From: Vicugna pacos
Lineage: Eukaryota; Chordata; Mammalia; Artiodactyla; Camelidae
Direction of reading: 5' to 3'
Assembly: GCF_048564905.1 (NCBI RefSeq)
Contig: NC_132992.1
Location: forward strand, 31,792,501-31,856,500
DNA: 64,000 bases
A program made the position numbers and the translations under genes. Below are positions 1 to 11,487 of this stretch, piece after piece; within the stretch, counting starts at the first letter, position 1; each line of letters opens with the position of its first letter. The notes beneath the pieces were generated by a model. It did no database searches. It saw nothing but the letters and a program-made list of their open reading frames with translations, and was not told the origin of the DNA.

Positions 1-654
1 CATAATTTTGACACAGCAACAAAGTGAAGAGGCATCAATAATTTGTCATGGCTTTTTCTCATGTTAGTAGAATGTTGGTTTCAGTGTGTTTGTCTCAACG
101 TGAAAGGTGAGAAAAATACAAGTAATTCCACTTGTCACAAAAGCTTGTTTCATTTGGATCCAGGGCAAGTCCACGTTCTGAAATGCACATTATTACAGTT
201 GTTCTGCTTACCAGAAATAAAGTAGCCTTTCTCTGAGAATAAGCTTGAGTACCCTTCATAATATTGTCTTTTTCTTTTTTTCATGAAACTGTCAAATCTG
301 CAATCATTTAATTATTTTCCGTATATATTGATTTGGATGTATGTGGAACCTGTTAACATGATGTCTTCAAATACTGCAAGGGTTTGAGAAGAAGTAATTT
401 TCTACTCTTTGTCTTCTCTTTCAAGTTTTCTCTGAAAACAATCCATAGTGTTAAAAACAGAGAGCATGGGTTTTGCTATCAGAAAAGACCTGTGTTCAAA
501 AGTATTAGTGTTGCCACCTATTTACTAAGCATTTTTAAGCTTATTTCATTATTTGTAAAACAGGAGAGTGATATCTTTTTAATATATTCTTGTGACAATT
601 TATCAGTGATGGAGCTACAGAGATTGCCAAGTAGCAGATAATTAATTAATAAGG
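1..654. other. Intergenic, AT-rich, start of duplicated block
   Basis: No gene is recognised. From about 340 the sequence resembles 22485 onward, for example the shared run CCTGTTAACA followed by AGAAGAAGT and later AAACAGGAGAGTGATAT. Short open frames here have no recognisable domain. Confidence 0.6.
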
Positions 655-1620
655 GTCAACCTCAATATGTCCAGAAAAAGCATTTGACAAAATCCATCAT
701 TCATTCCTGATTAGAAATTATCAGTGAATTAGGAATTGAAGGGAATTTCCTCAACTTAATAAAGGGCCTCTATGGAACACCTACATCAGATGTCATATTT
801 GATGGTAAATGACTAAATGATTTCCTCCTAACTTCAAAAATGTGAGAAGAGTTTTGGCTTCCACCACTTGTATTTAATATTGTACTAGGAATTGTAGCCA
901 GTGCATGAAGATAAGAGAGAAAAACAAAAGACATACAGTTTGGAAAGCAGAAGTGAACCTATCTTTATTCACAGACAGCATAATTATCTGAGGAGAAAAT
1001 CAAGGGAATCTACAAAGAAGCTACTAGAAAAAATAAGAAAGTTAAATAAAGTCAAATACACATCTACCTATGATCAAGCCATTCTATTTCCAGATATTGA
1101 CCCAAGAGAAATGAAAGCATATGTCTATACAAATCTTATACACAAAAGTTCACAGCAGCTTTATTTGTAACAGCCCCATACTGAGACTAACCAAAATCCA
1201 AAATGTTCATCAATAGATGAATACATAAGCATATTGTTTTATATCTATGTAATGGAATATTCCTCAGCAACACAAAGAAATGAACCACTCACACTTAAAA
1301 TCTTGGAAGAGTCACAAAATGTGTTGAGTAAAAGAAGGTAACAAAAAGTACATATGTCTCCATTTATACAAAGTTATAAAATATGCAAATTAATTGATAA
1401 TGACAGTAGTGTTGCCTGGAAATGGGGATGGGCAGTGAGGAGAATGTTTAGAGGAGGATTACAATGGGATATGAGGAAACTTTTGGGGTGATGCATATGT
1501 TCACCAGCTTGATTGTGGTGATGGCTTCACAAGTATATACGTAGGTTAAATCTTATAAAACTGTACACTTTAAATCGGTACACTTTATTGTTAAGCAATT
1601 ATACATGAAATAAGCCATTA
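655..1620 (+). mobile_element. Old L1 LINE fragment (ORF2 end and 3' UTR)
   Basis: A decayed LINE-1 piece in sense orientation. Codons near 670-730 read like the L1 reverse transcriptase motif around AFDKI followed by isoleucine- and histidine-rich sequence. The part from about 1090 (GACCCAAGAGAAATGAAAGC) to 1620 matches the L1M-type 3' region, including the stretch with CAATAGATGAATACATAA and the late GTACACTTTAAA motif. The same element, shortened at its 3' end, lies in the paralogous block at 22795-23560, so it was there before the duplication. Confidence 0.75.
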
Positions 1621-3210
1621 AATATCCAAATTTAACAAATATTCTCATTCAGTGTTTATAAGTCTTCTATTGTCACCCAAAATGCAATATATTTCTGCTT
1701 TAGATTTTCATTGGCCTTAAAGTATTTTTTTAAATTAAAGTATAGATAACAGCTTTCTGCACTCATGTGTGATACATTATTTTCATCTGAGCATTATCCC
1801 AGCCTATTTTTGCTTTCTTCTTAGTCTGTGAAAATGGGAGTTTTTACTGTTTTTCCAGAACTCATTTCTAGCTTAGTTCTGAGGCAGGTTCTGACAATGG
1901 GATTCAGATGGTGGAGGAGAAAGGAAGGGATATGTGAACCCAAACAGTATCTGAGCCTGATTTTATTCCTTAAATCTGCCCCTGGGGAACTATTCCCATG
2001 TTGACTCTGGACTCATGAAGCTCCTTGATGTGAATCTGCGGAGAGTGAACTCCAGCACAGAGACGGAGCTCAGCTTCCATCTACGTGTTTGAGGATCCAT
2101 GGTTACAGGCTTTACAGCAGATACGTCCTTCTCCAGAGCTTCATCCTCTAGCTCTCAGGATTTTTGTTTTTTGTTTTTGTTTTATAAAATGAATGGTCGT
2201 AAGTAGGGAGCTAAAGAAATGCTTGTTTTTGCTGCTAGTACTTCATAGAAAAAGACCAGTTACAAATTGTATAATCATGGCCACGTTTTTCTTTGCTGAT
2301 CCCACAGCTTTCTCCCTGATATTTGATGACCATCTTGGTATAGATTAGTGATCACAAATGAAATCTCATAGGCCGGTGTTAGACTAGCTGCAACAAAACC
2401 ATCTGGGAGATTGCAAAAATTACAAATTCATCAATACTAGAAAATATGATTTACGAAATTAGTGGTAGGATTCTAGACTCCATAATTTTGAATCACTCAC
2501 ACACTGATTCTACTATTAGCTGATGTGTGAATATCTGCTGATATGTCTTTAACAGTCGAAAAGCTGGAAAAGAAGACAGTCCTATCTGATGCTCCACGCT
2601 TTAATGCAGACCCACATCTTCAAGATTCCCCTACCCAGTGGGTGGAAAATTATTTGGTTAAAGTTTGGCAACAAAATGTTGGCAGATGGATGGTAACAGA
2701 AAGCATCCCTGAGGTTAGACGTCCACTGAGAGTGTCAGATTAGTACTTGTTTGTCTCATATGGGCCAGTCACCTTATCTTGGTGTCACTGAAATTGTGGG
2801 GGAAAAATATATTCATCTCAGATCATTCTGTAAAAATTCAGTAATTTCATGTATGCTTTTTTCTTGCTAGGATTCATATTTTTTAATGGTGTCTATATGC
2901 AGGAATACATGACTATAAATGAGATAGTGTGACTTTTTTCCTAAAGGGCTTTCATCAGAAGTGTAGTATTCCTTGCACTTGATAAAATTTAGAACTGAGG
3001 AAGCATTGCATTTCAAATAATAGTGATTCAGCAGTGATGTCAGGAGCATCCTAAGAACAAAACAGATCTGAAAAGTTATGACAGTTATTGATCAGGGTTC
3101 CAAGTGTCACCTGAGGACTGAGATGTGCCTCACAAATAAAGTCAGGGATGAGAACATCTCTCTGCCAAGGGGAGGAGACTAGGAAACATGCACCCCATGT
3201 CTGTCCCCGT
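1621..3210. other. Intergenic, no gene recognised
   Basis: AT-rich sequence. A 66-residue open frame at 2543-2743 starts MSLTVEKLEKKTVLSDAP and has no domain that can be recognised; it lies in the stretch missing from copy B of the duplication, so it may be chance or a relic of an inserted element. From about 2820 the sequence again resembles copy B. Confidence 0.5.
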
Positions 3211-3226
3211 CCACCAGGGGGAGCAG
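3211..3226 (+). promoter_or_regulatory. CTCF-like core upstream of TRAV9a
   Basis: CCACCAGGGGGAGCAG, close to the CTCF core CCASYAGRKGGCRS. It ends 116 bp before the leader ATG and is conserved in TRAV9b. Binding is inferred from sequence alone. Confidence 0.6.
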
Positions 3227-3285
3227 CTTCCTAACACAAACACACTTCCTGTGTGAAATGCAGGCTTCCCTTTAGCTCTTTGCTG

Positions 3286-3293
3286 TGATGTCA
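3286..3293 (+). promoter_or_regulatory. CRE-like octamer in TRAV9a promoter
   Basis: TGATGTCA differs by one base from the cAMP response element TGACGTCA and lies 49 bp before the leader ATG. CRE-type octamers are a known feature of many TCR V promoters. The TRAV9b copy has TGACTTCA at 24321-24328. Confidence 0.5.
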
Positions 3294-3342
3294 ACATTGC
3301 TTCATAGTAGCTGTCAAGCACGTTATTCAGGCGACTGTAGAG

Positions 3343-3802
3343 ATGAACTCTTCTCCAGGCTTAGTGACTGTGCTGCTCTTAATGCTCGGTAAGTAAAATG
3401 CGTCTAAAAATGTGTATTCTTTCTTCTGTTTCATCAGGAAAATCTTTAACCGTAATTTTATTGGAGAGCTTTATGCCCAAGGAGACATGAACTATTTTAT
3501 TCTTGCCCAGGACGAACCCGTGGAGACTCAGTGATGCAGACGGAAGGCCCAGTGACCCTTTCAGAGTCAGCTGCCCTGACTATGAACTGCAATTATTCAG
3601 CTGCGGGGTACCCCACTCTTTTCTGGTACGTCCAGTACCCCGGAGAAGGTCCACAGCTCCTCCTGAAAGCCTCGAGGGACAAGGAGAAGGGACACAACAA
3701 AGGTTTTGAAGCCACGTACCACAAAGAACAAACTTCCTTCCACTTGGAGAAAGCCTCAGTCCAAGGGGCAGACTCGGCTGTGTACTACTGTGCTCTGGGT
3801 GA
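3343..3802 (+). CDS. TRAV9: T-cell receptor alpha variable segment, TRAV9 family (copy a)
   Basis: Germline V segment coding the variable domain of a TCR alpha chain, a membrane receptor for peptide-MHC. Leader exon 3343-3388 (MNSSPGLVTVLLLML), GTAAGT donor, 122-bp intron, V exon 3511-3802. The domain starts at GDSVMQTEGPVTLSE. The first cysteine lies in TMNCNYS, the core tryptophan in [11 protein letters not shown], and the second cysteine in DSAVYYCALGD. Length and motifs fit human TRAV9-2, including GFEATYHKEQTSFHLEKASV. No stop or frame break is visible. The start is fixed by the only ATG giving a hydrophobic leader with a phase-1 splice. It is followed directly by a recombination signal, so it looks functional. 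The paralogue is TRAV9b at 24380; the two differ mainly around the CDR2 region (KGHNKGF here, KVLKKGF there). Confidence 0.93.
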
Positions 3803-3841
3803 CACAGTGACAGGAGCTGCAGGGGGAGCTGAGCACAAACT
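3803..3841 (+). other. Recombination signal (23-RSS) of TRAV9a
   Basis: Consensus heptamer CACAGTG (3803-3809), spacer of exactly 23 bp, nonamer GCACAAACT (3833-3841) against consensus ACAAAAACC. It follows the V exon with no gap, as the RAG recombinase requires. Confidence 0.9.
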
Positions 3842-4984
3842 CTGAGCAGCAGGCGGGGCCTGGGTGCTGAGTGCCTCTGACTGTTTGATCGTCTCTGGTT
3901 CCAGCACAGTCTGTGGTGGTTTGTCCCTCACTCTCTGGTTGACACAAAGATCACACCACTGGCTACAGCATAAGAAGAGGAAGTAACCCTGCCCCTTTCC
4001 CAACTCGTCATAAGTGAAATTCTAAACAGTCTGACACCAATAGTCCCTCATCCAGGGCCAAGTTAATTTCAAGTAGAACCGCATAAACAGTGAAGCAGTC
4101 CTTTGCACATCCTTGCGAAGTCCTGCTCCCACACGTTGTTCCAGGTCACCCTGGTGGGTACTGCTGTGTCTCATAATACTTATACAGAGCCAGGTTGTGC
4201 CAGAGAAGGTGTCATCTGCATAACGTCTCCCTGACAGAGTCCGGGAGGGGTGGTGCTGTGTGAGTATAGCCTCCAAAAACCTTGGTTCCTAATAGAGAGA
4301 GAAGTAGAGAGAAGAAAAGAGGAGGAAAAGAATCTCATGTTTAACGAAACAATGGAAAGAGAGGAAGGGATTTTTATTCACATTTATCTCTTTATCCCTC
4401 TGAAACTCTATTAAAAAGGGTGTAAAGAAATCGGAAAGTTCATAACCTGCAATCACAAAGAGAACAGAAAAGGAGATAATGGCAGACAGGGATGTGAACC
4501 AAATGTCAGTGGGTGGGAAGTTTGAGGAAGAATGACAACTTGCCTTACAGACTAGACAAAGAAGGAACCTAAGCCTAGTGTGAGAAGCGTCGCAGTGTGT
4601 GCTGACACTTGTGAAAGCTTGAAGGAAACAAGCACCAATTATTTGTGAGTAATTGAGAAACGTGCCGTTGCCCTCATGGGTGCACGTGCGTGTGTCACGG
4701 GCACTGACGGAGGGCGCTGAAATAGGAGGACTGAGTGAGATCATTTATAATTTAAGAGCACCTATGTTCTTGCAATTCATTCTAACAAGAAATGATTATT
4801 TTCTAAACACAGCAAAAAGTGGAAGCTGTCTTCTATGAACTGATGACAAACAGCACATTAAAATTTCTCTCAGATCTTATGTATGACTAAGCTTTTTGAG
4901 TTTTACTTACCAGTTAGCCTTTCTCTTCTTGAAAATGTTTAAATTTTTTTACTTCCTCCCTCTAATCCTTTGCAACCACTGATC
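3842..4984. other. Intergenic, 3' flank of the TRAV9a unit
   Basis: Up to about 4360 it matches the flank of TRAV9b. After that no gene or known repeat is recognised. Open frames on the minus strand (for example 4289-4744) have no domain that can be identified. Confidence 0.5.
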
Positions 4985-7175
4985 TTTTTACTGTCTTTAT
5001 AGTTTTACTTTCTCCGGATTGTTATATAGTTGGAATCATACGGCATGTAGCCTTTTCAGAATTGTTTTGTTCACTTAAAAATATACATTTAGGGTTCTTC
5101 CATGTCTTTTCATGGCTTGATAGCTCATTTCCTTTTAGCACCTAATAATATTCCATTGTTTGGATGTGTCACTGTTTATCCTTTAGCTGCTTCCAAGTTT
5201 TAACAAATATGAATAAAGTTGCTATAAATATTTGTGTGAATGCTTTTGTGTAGACATAAGTTTTCAACTTATTTGATTATGTAAACACCAAGGATTATAA
5301 CCTCTAGATCTTATGGTAAGAGTGTATTTAGTTGGGTAAGAAACTGCCACACATGTACCATTTTGCATTCCCATCAGCCACAAATGAGATTTCCTGTTGC
5401 TTCACATCCTTGCCAGTGTTAAAATAAAAAACAAACAGAGCAGCCTCGAAAGTTCCCTAAGCAGACAAAACCGCTGGACATCGTAAGCAAAACTTGAAGT
5501 ATTTCCCAAGCTTGATATGAGATAAACAGTGATTGATTCCGTATCATTTAAGAAAATTCTAATATTAGAACCAATTACTTTGAAGAATAAGCTGTCATTG
5601 CATCCTTTTTATAGAAGCTGCTTTATAGCCACATACCCCGGAGCCACATTCCACGTTTTGATTTGAGTGTCCCGGTTCAAGAACTTTTCAGTGTGTGTCC
5701 AATAACCTTTTATTAGCTATCACTTTGCTGATTCACTGGTTTTACTTGGGCTAATTCTGAACTTTTGACACCAGCATTTGCTGTTGTTAGTGTTTTAGAT
5801 TTTGGCCATTCTACTGGGGGTGCAGTGATACCTCATTTTTAAAAATTCAGTTTTGTTGTATTGTGTAAAGAACACTTGACATGAGATACAGCCTCCTAAC
5901 AACATTTTAAGTGTACAGTACAATATTGTTGGCTATAGGTACAGTGTTGCACAGCAGATCTCTAGAGCTTTCGTCTTGCTTAAATGAGTCAGTGCCCGTT
6001 AATTAGTAACCCTTTATTACCCACTCCCCACAACCCATGGAAACCTCCATTCTACTCTTTGATTCTGTGAATTTAACTATTTTAAATACCTCATTTTCTT
6101 GAGCCATGTTGTTGGATATTTAAGTTGTTTCCACATCTTGGCTATTGTGAACAGTGCTACAGTAAGTATAAGAGTGTTAATGATCTCTTTGAGATCCTGA
6201 TTTCAATCTTCGGATAAATATCCAGGAGTGAGATTACTAGAACACATGGTAGTTCTATTTTAAATGATTTGAAGAACCTGTATACTGTTTTCCACAGCAG
6301 CTATACTATTTAGCATTCCCACTAACAGTGTGTGCAAAAGTTTTGATCTCTGCACATGCTTGATAACACTTTTTGTCTTTTGTGTTTTTGGTAATAGCCA
6401 TCAAAAATCTTTTGAGGTATAAAACATGGCTGATACTAAAATGTATTGTAAATGTACTGGTGAATACATTGAGAATAATCATTAAAAAGAAGTACAAATT
6501 AAACATATTTAAAGTATGTGCTTTTTTCTGCCATCTTTGTTATGGCCAGTACCAACATTTTAAGAATTAAAATATTTAATGCAATGCTCCATTTTCATAT
6601 GATTTCATGACTGTGAGGTGATATCTCGTTGTGGCTTTGATTTGCAAGTCCCTCATTAGTGACACTGAGCATTTTCCCACATACTTATTGGCCATTTGTA
6701 TGCCTTCTTTGGAGAAATGTTTATTCTAGTCTTTAGCCCATTTTTAAAATCACTTTATTAGTTTTGTTTTGTGTTTTACTGCTACTAATTTGTAGGAAGT
6801 CCTTATATATTTTGAATGTTAAGCCCTTATCATATATGTGGTTTGCAAACATTTTCTTACGTTCCATAGGTTGCTTTCAGGCTGTTGATCGTTTCCTTTG
6901 CTGTGCAGAAACTTTGTAGTTTGATATAGTCTCACTTGTTAGTTTTTGCTTTCGTTCCCTGTGATTTTGGTGTCATGTCCGTGATCACCGCTAAAATCAA
7001 TACCAAGACTTTTCTTCTGTGTTTTCTTTTCAACAGATTTTGTTGACTTTTTCTATTGTTTTGCTATTTTCTGCTCTAATCTTTGTTATTTCCATCCTTT
7101 TGAATTTACTTTGTTTTTGCCTAGTTCCCGAAGAGGGTAAATCAGGTTGTTTATTGGAGATCTTTTGTTAGCGTA
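4985..7175 (-). mobile_element. Composite of old L1 LINE fragments, antisense
   Basis: The minus strand carries decayed L1M-type sequence in at least two pieces. Around 5140-5420 the plus strand shows the reverse of the familiar L1 tail (AATATTCCATTGTT, GAATAAAGTTGCTATAAA). The L1 sequence stops near 5420, resumes near 5770 (TTTTGGCCATTCTACTGGGG) and ends near 5845, so 5420-5770 is probably an insertion. A second copy of the same region runs from about 5850 to 7175, ending in ORF2-type sequence near 7040-7135. Confidence 0.75.
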
Positions 7176-9300
7176 ATTAGACCTCCCTGCACAATTCCTA
7201 GGGGACTGTTGAATACAAAGGTAGAGTTTTATTTAGGAAACAATGGATATAAAAGATAGATTGTTAAAATGTTTAAGATGTTTTATGTGTATGGGTCTGA
7301 CTCCAGATTGCTTTTTGTAGTATATTTCATTTAACAGAACATTAAAATTGACACTGTTAGTAAGTAAATGTGAAGTTCATTAATAAGACAATTGAAACCT
7401 TCTTTGATAGAACTTTTCACTAATTTCTTGTGCACAGAATGTTTATATACAATTTAGATGGTGAGTGCTTCCCACATTATTTTAATGTTTTTAGAGGAAT
7501 TAGAAATGTGCATTCATAAGCAGTTCATAAGATATTCTAAATTGTAAAAGAATGGAGATTTGAGGGACCACTGATAAAAATGTAAATGCTGTTATTAACC
7601 CTTGGCTTCTTTATCCTCTGCTGCAGCAAAGTGTGAAATTTCCTTAGTTTTAGTTTTATCATTTTCTATAAATCTTACTTTCTTCTAGGTGTTTCATCTC
7701 TGCCAGTTTTCCTTTTTTTTTTGTTTTCTTTCCTGTCTGAACATTAATTTTTAACCTCTCCTTCTTTTTCTTTTTTATTTTGTAGATCTCACTTCTGTAG
7801 GCATTAACTTATTTCACTTCTTGGTGTTCTCTTGAACTTAGATTGTCCCTTCAGGAGATTTGACATTTTTTTGGGTGTGGTTGGTTTCGTAGGTGAGAGA
7901 GGGGGCTTTAGTCTTTGCACACAGGGGCATCAGGAACATCTCATCTTTCCTGGGAAGATGCTCAGCTTTCTTGGTTGTTTTCTCTTAGATTAGTCCCTTA
8001 AGCTGTATGTAGCAGGATGTTCTATTCTGACTCACTCAAATAGTCCCTACTGATATATGTTTTGATTACTGATATACTTGTACTAATTTCTAATATTTGG
8101 TTTTGCTCCACATGCTTGTGTTTTTTCTTTACTTTTCTGGTCTGTCTTCTGTTGCATTGATAAAATTTTCTATTGTTTCTCTATTGATTTAGAAAATATA
8201 CAGTTTCTGTTCTTATGACAAATGTCTCGAAATTATGTACGCATATGTGTATTTTTTCTATGCCTAATTTTGATTTTTCCCTCTTGCATATACAACTCTT
8301 CCTTGGGTGTACTTTTTCTCTTTCTGCTTGATTATATTTAAAATTACCTCAGTGGCTGATTAACGCACACTACATGCCAGCTATGCATGCAGACAGTAAT
8401 GTCTGAGAGAATTTACCAAACGAGTTGATAAACCAGAGTTCCACAGCATATTAAGGAAAATAATAAGAAAGAAAACCATTCAACAAAGTCCTCAGAACGT
8501 GAATTCACTCCATTCTTCCTCAGACCCTTTGTCCCTGATTGTCCTTCTGTTTGGAGTGATTTTCCCCCACTAACCTCATTGCTCATTCCTTTATTTCTTC
8601 CTAGTCTCTGCTCCTAGAGAAACATGTGCACTTGTGAATAAAGAGGAAGGCTCAAAATGGGTTATTGTAGTGCTGCATTTCGTAGATTAAAAACCCCAAC
8701 AGCTTAACTGTTTATCAACAAAGAATGGATGTATAAATGGTAGTATAACCATATGTGGGACATACTGGTTCAGAAGGGCGTATGGTTTAAAAAGACCTAC
8801 AAGATTTATTATTGAATTTACAAAACAAGTTACAGAAAGGTTTGCCCAAAATGTATATTTGTATCATAATGAAATATAAATAAAATGCTACTTTTTTTTT
8901 GTTTATTCAAATCTATAGAAAACCTCCTGGAAGCATGGACTCCAAATTGATCAAGATGAGGAGAGAACTAGGGTAATAAGTCATGAAAGGATCAGAATAG
9001 CCAGCGGTAGTCAAAGGGGAGTTTAATCTCTACAATGTTTTATTACTTTTAATCATTCATATATTCATGAATTCTTCCTATTGTTAAAGTTAATAAAAAG
9101 TAATAAAAAGCCATCCTAAGAGTTTATGCATACTCTTTTCTGTTCTTCTCTTCAAAAAAGAAGGAAGGAGAAAAAAACTACCTTGTTCATAAGATTTTAT
9201 TCAACCATCCCATGTGTAAGTATTTCTCTCTCCTTTGGGATCATTAAGCATTTACTTTTCATTCCATTTAGGATCCTATGCTTTGACTCTATTATAGTTA

Positions 9301-9353
<53 letters not shown>

Positions 9354-9710
9354 TTGTCTTCCCCAGTAGACTAAAAACTAGCATGTTATCCTCTTCTATC
9401 TATTCTTGAGACCTGGTAAATTACCTTATTTACACCACAATTTCAATAAATATTATTGATTTATTTTGAACTGAAGTAAAATAAACAGCACAAAATGAGA
9501 TTTATCGAATTATTTTAGGGTATTAACTTCCATGAAACAACATTTTAAAAGTAGAATTTGGTTTACTTTTAATCTTCACTCAATCTAGGCAGTTACTTAG
9601 TTTTCTGACCATCTTCATTTCCTTCATCAGGAAGCATGGAGTGATTGGGGCTGGGGACAAGTGACTGCTGAGTAAATTGGTCTGAAGGGGACTTTGTTGA
9701 TGGTTTCCAT
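7176..9710. other. Intergenic, T-rich, possibly L1-derived in part
   Basis: No V segment is recognised. Stretches at 7640-8360 are pyrimidine-rich and may be badly decayed antisense LINE sequence, which cannot be confirmed by eye. Confidence 0.4.
9301..9353. repeat. (CA)n/(TA)n microsatellite
   Basis: A run of TA, then about 15 CA units, then TA again. Simple repeat, probably polymorphic. Confidence 0.95.
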
Positions 9711-9726
9711 CCACCAGGGGGCACTG
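9711..9726 (+). promoter_or_regulatory. Orphan CTCF-like core
   Basis: CCACCAGGGGGCACTG is the best CTCF-core match in the window but lies about 1.2 kb before the next V leader, unlike the others. The surrounding 9600-9900 is less AT-rich than its flanks and might be the promoter remnant of a lost V gene. Confidence 0.55.
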
Positions 9727-10932
9727 TAGGCTATACAAGAAATGAAGACTTTTCCTGATGGTCCCAGAAGGTTGAACAGTTAAGAGAGGAGACCAGAGAG
9801 CCGGGGAGCAGGCAAATTACAGATAGCAAAGGTGGGGAGAGGAGAACAGCGTTTGTGTAAAGTTCATCTCAGGTTTCAGCTCTGCCATTCCACACAAACT
9901 TCGGAAATCTGGAGCCCATACCTCCATAAATCACTGTGAGGATGATTCTCTGAGCAGAGGTAGAGGAACAAGGATATTACAGAGCATTGTGAGCATGGAA
10001 GCACAAGAGAAAACCTCTCCATTCCCTGTTTTCACTTTTTAAATTTTTATAACTAAATCCCCCAAACACTGACCCAGAAATTATTCCAATACCCCAGACA
10101 GCCTACCTTTTCATGTATTTCCCTGAGAGTAGAAGGAACAAGAATACAAAGAAGAAAAAATAAAGAACAAAAAAATAGAAGGAAAGGAGGAACACAATAT
10201 TGAATTTGACCAGAAAAATGGGGCCAGAAAAATTCCGACCAGGTCAGAATCAGCTGTGTGAGTCAGCAGGGTGTCAAGAACTGAATAGTAGGAGAGGAGA
10301 AGTGGGAAGTTAGTCAGAGTGGACATTATACAAATATCCTATTTTTCACCAACTAAATTCTTTTTGGAATCATTTCTGTGCAAACAGGGAGTGTATTTTT
10401 TGGTTTGTAGAACTCTCCAAATTTCAAGAAATTGTATTGAGTTCTGCAATTAACAGTGCATGTACCATATAGTTTTATTTGATCAGAATTTTCATGTAAT
10501 TGAATTATTAAAATCTATGTCAAACTATGCAATTTGAGAAATGGGGTCACTCTTCCCTATGGCTCCTCAAATTTCTACATGATGCTTCAGGACCCGATTC
10601 TTCTTGAAATATCATCCACTCTTCCTCACATGCTATCTTACAAACTTCTTTTACATGTATTGTTTTAAGAAAAAACACTTACAACTTCACACATTGGAAA
10701 TATTGCTCCTAACTCTGTGCACTGTCTGCAGCTACAGTTTGGAGAGGTTATTGTGCATTCTCATTGAGCTGCTGTGGGCGGGGTTTCCTGTTAAGCACAT
10801 GTCAGAGCTCAGATGAGACTGGTTCTCAGTGATTCTGGTGGAACACACTGACTGTAAGAACATTTCTAGGGACCCAAAACTCTACCCCCTCCAGAGTAGG
10901 GGCAAAGGCACCCAGCAGCAGGGCAAGGAGCC
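9727..10932. other. Intergenic and TRAV22-like promoter region
   Basis: No gene recognised. The last 250 bp (for example GCTGTGGGCGGGGTTTCCTG near 10771) is the presumed promoter and 5' UTR of the TRAV22-like gene. No CTCF-like core is seen close to this leader. Confidence 0.45.
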
Positions 10933-11448
10933 ATGAAGAGTCACCGGGGATCCCTGCTGGGGCTTCTGTGGTTCCAGATTAGCTGTGAGTCGGGGTCATC
11001 CCAGTGGCGGGACTGGAGAGTGTTGCACAGCTGACAGTGGAGCGGGGAAGGAGAGCTGACCCAGAGCTACATCTTCATGGGTGTTTCCTGGGGTGTTTTA
11101 CAGATCTGGAAATTGCATCAACGACTCCCCAATGGCATTGTATATGTTTGTTTTTCTCTTTCCAAGCAGGGGTGAGAGGAGTGAATGTGGAGCAGAGTCC
11201 TTCAGCTCTGAGCCTCCAGGAGGGAACCAGCTCTACTCTGAGGTGCAATTTTTCTGCTGCGGTGAAAAATGTGCAGTGGTTCCGACAGAATCCTGGGGGC
11301 AGTCTCATCCGACTGTTTTATATAGCTTCGGGGATGAAGCAGAACGGAAGGCTGAACTCCACACTGAATTCAAAGGAACGGTATAGTACCCTTCACATCA
11401 CAGCCTCCCAGCTGGAAGACTCAGCCGCCTACCTCTGTGCAGCGGAGG
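10933..11448 (+). CDS. TRAV22: T-cell receptor alpha variable segment, TRAV22-like
   Basis: TCR alpha V segment. Leader exon 10933-10984 (MKSHRGSLLGLLWFQIS), GTGAGT donor, 185-bp intron, V exon 11170-11448 starting at the codon split W-VRG. The mature domain begins GVNVEQSPSALSLQEG; first cysteine in TLRCNFS, core tryptophan in VQWFRQNPGG, second cysteine in AAYLCAAE. The segments TLRCNFS and LFYIASGMKQNGRL closely parallel human TRAV22 (LFYIPSGTKQNGRL), which supports the family. No stop is visible. In human, TRAV22 lies beyond TRAV21; here it lies before TRAV13, so this is a displaced or duplicated member. It is expected to be functional. Confidence 0.9.
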
Positions 11449-11487
11449 CACAGTGCTGCCAGGTGGGGTGCAGCCTGCACCCAAACT
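11449..11487 (+). other. Recombination signal (23-RSS) of TRAV22-like gene
   Basis: Heptamer CACAGTG (11449-11455), 23-bp spacer, nonamer ACCCAAACT (11479-11487). Canonical. Confidence 0.9.

Larger units (their letters stand above)
340..4360 (+). repeat. Segmental duplication, copy A (TRAV9a unit)
   Basis: This block matches 22485-25390 in the same orientation and order: AT-rich lead, L1 fragment, TRAV9 promoter, TRAV9 gene and about 550 bp of 3' flank. The offset between copies is about 22.1 kb at the L1 fragment but 21.0 kb at the gene. Copy A therefore has about 1.4 kb, roughly 1390-2820, that copy B lacks, while copy B has a few hundred bases near 23.76-24.04 kb that copy A lacks. Boundaries are by eye. 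Confidence 0.75.

Noticed and set aside
9931-9937. CACTGTG as a reversed recombination heptamer for a J segment
   Set aside because: No nonamer at 12 or 23 bp and no FGxG motif after it.
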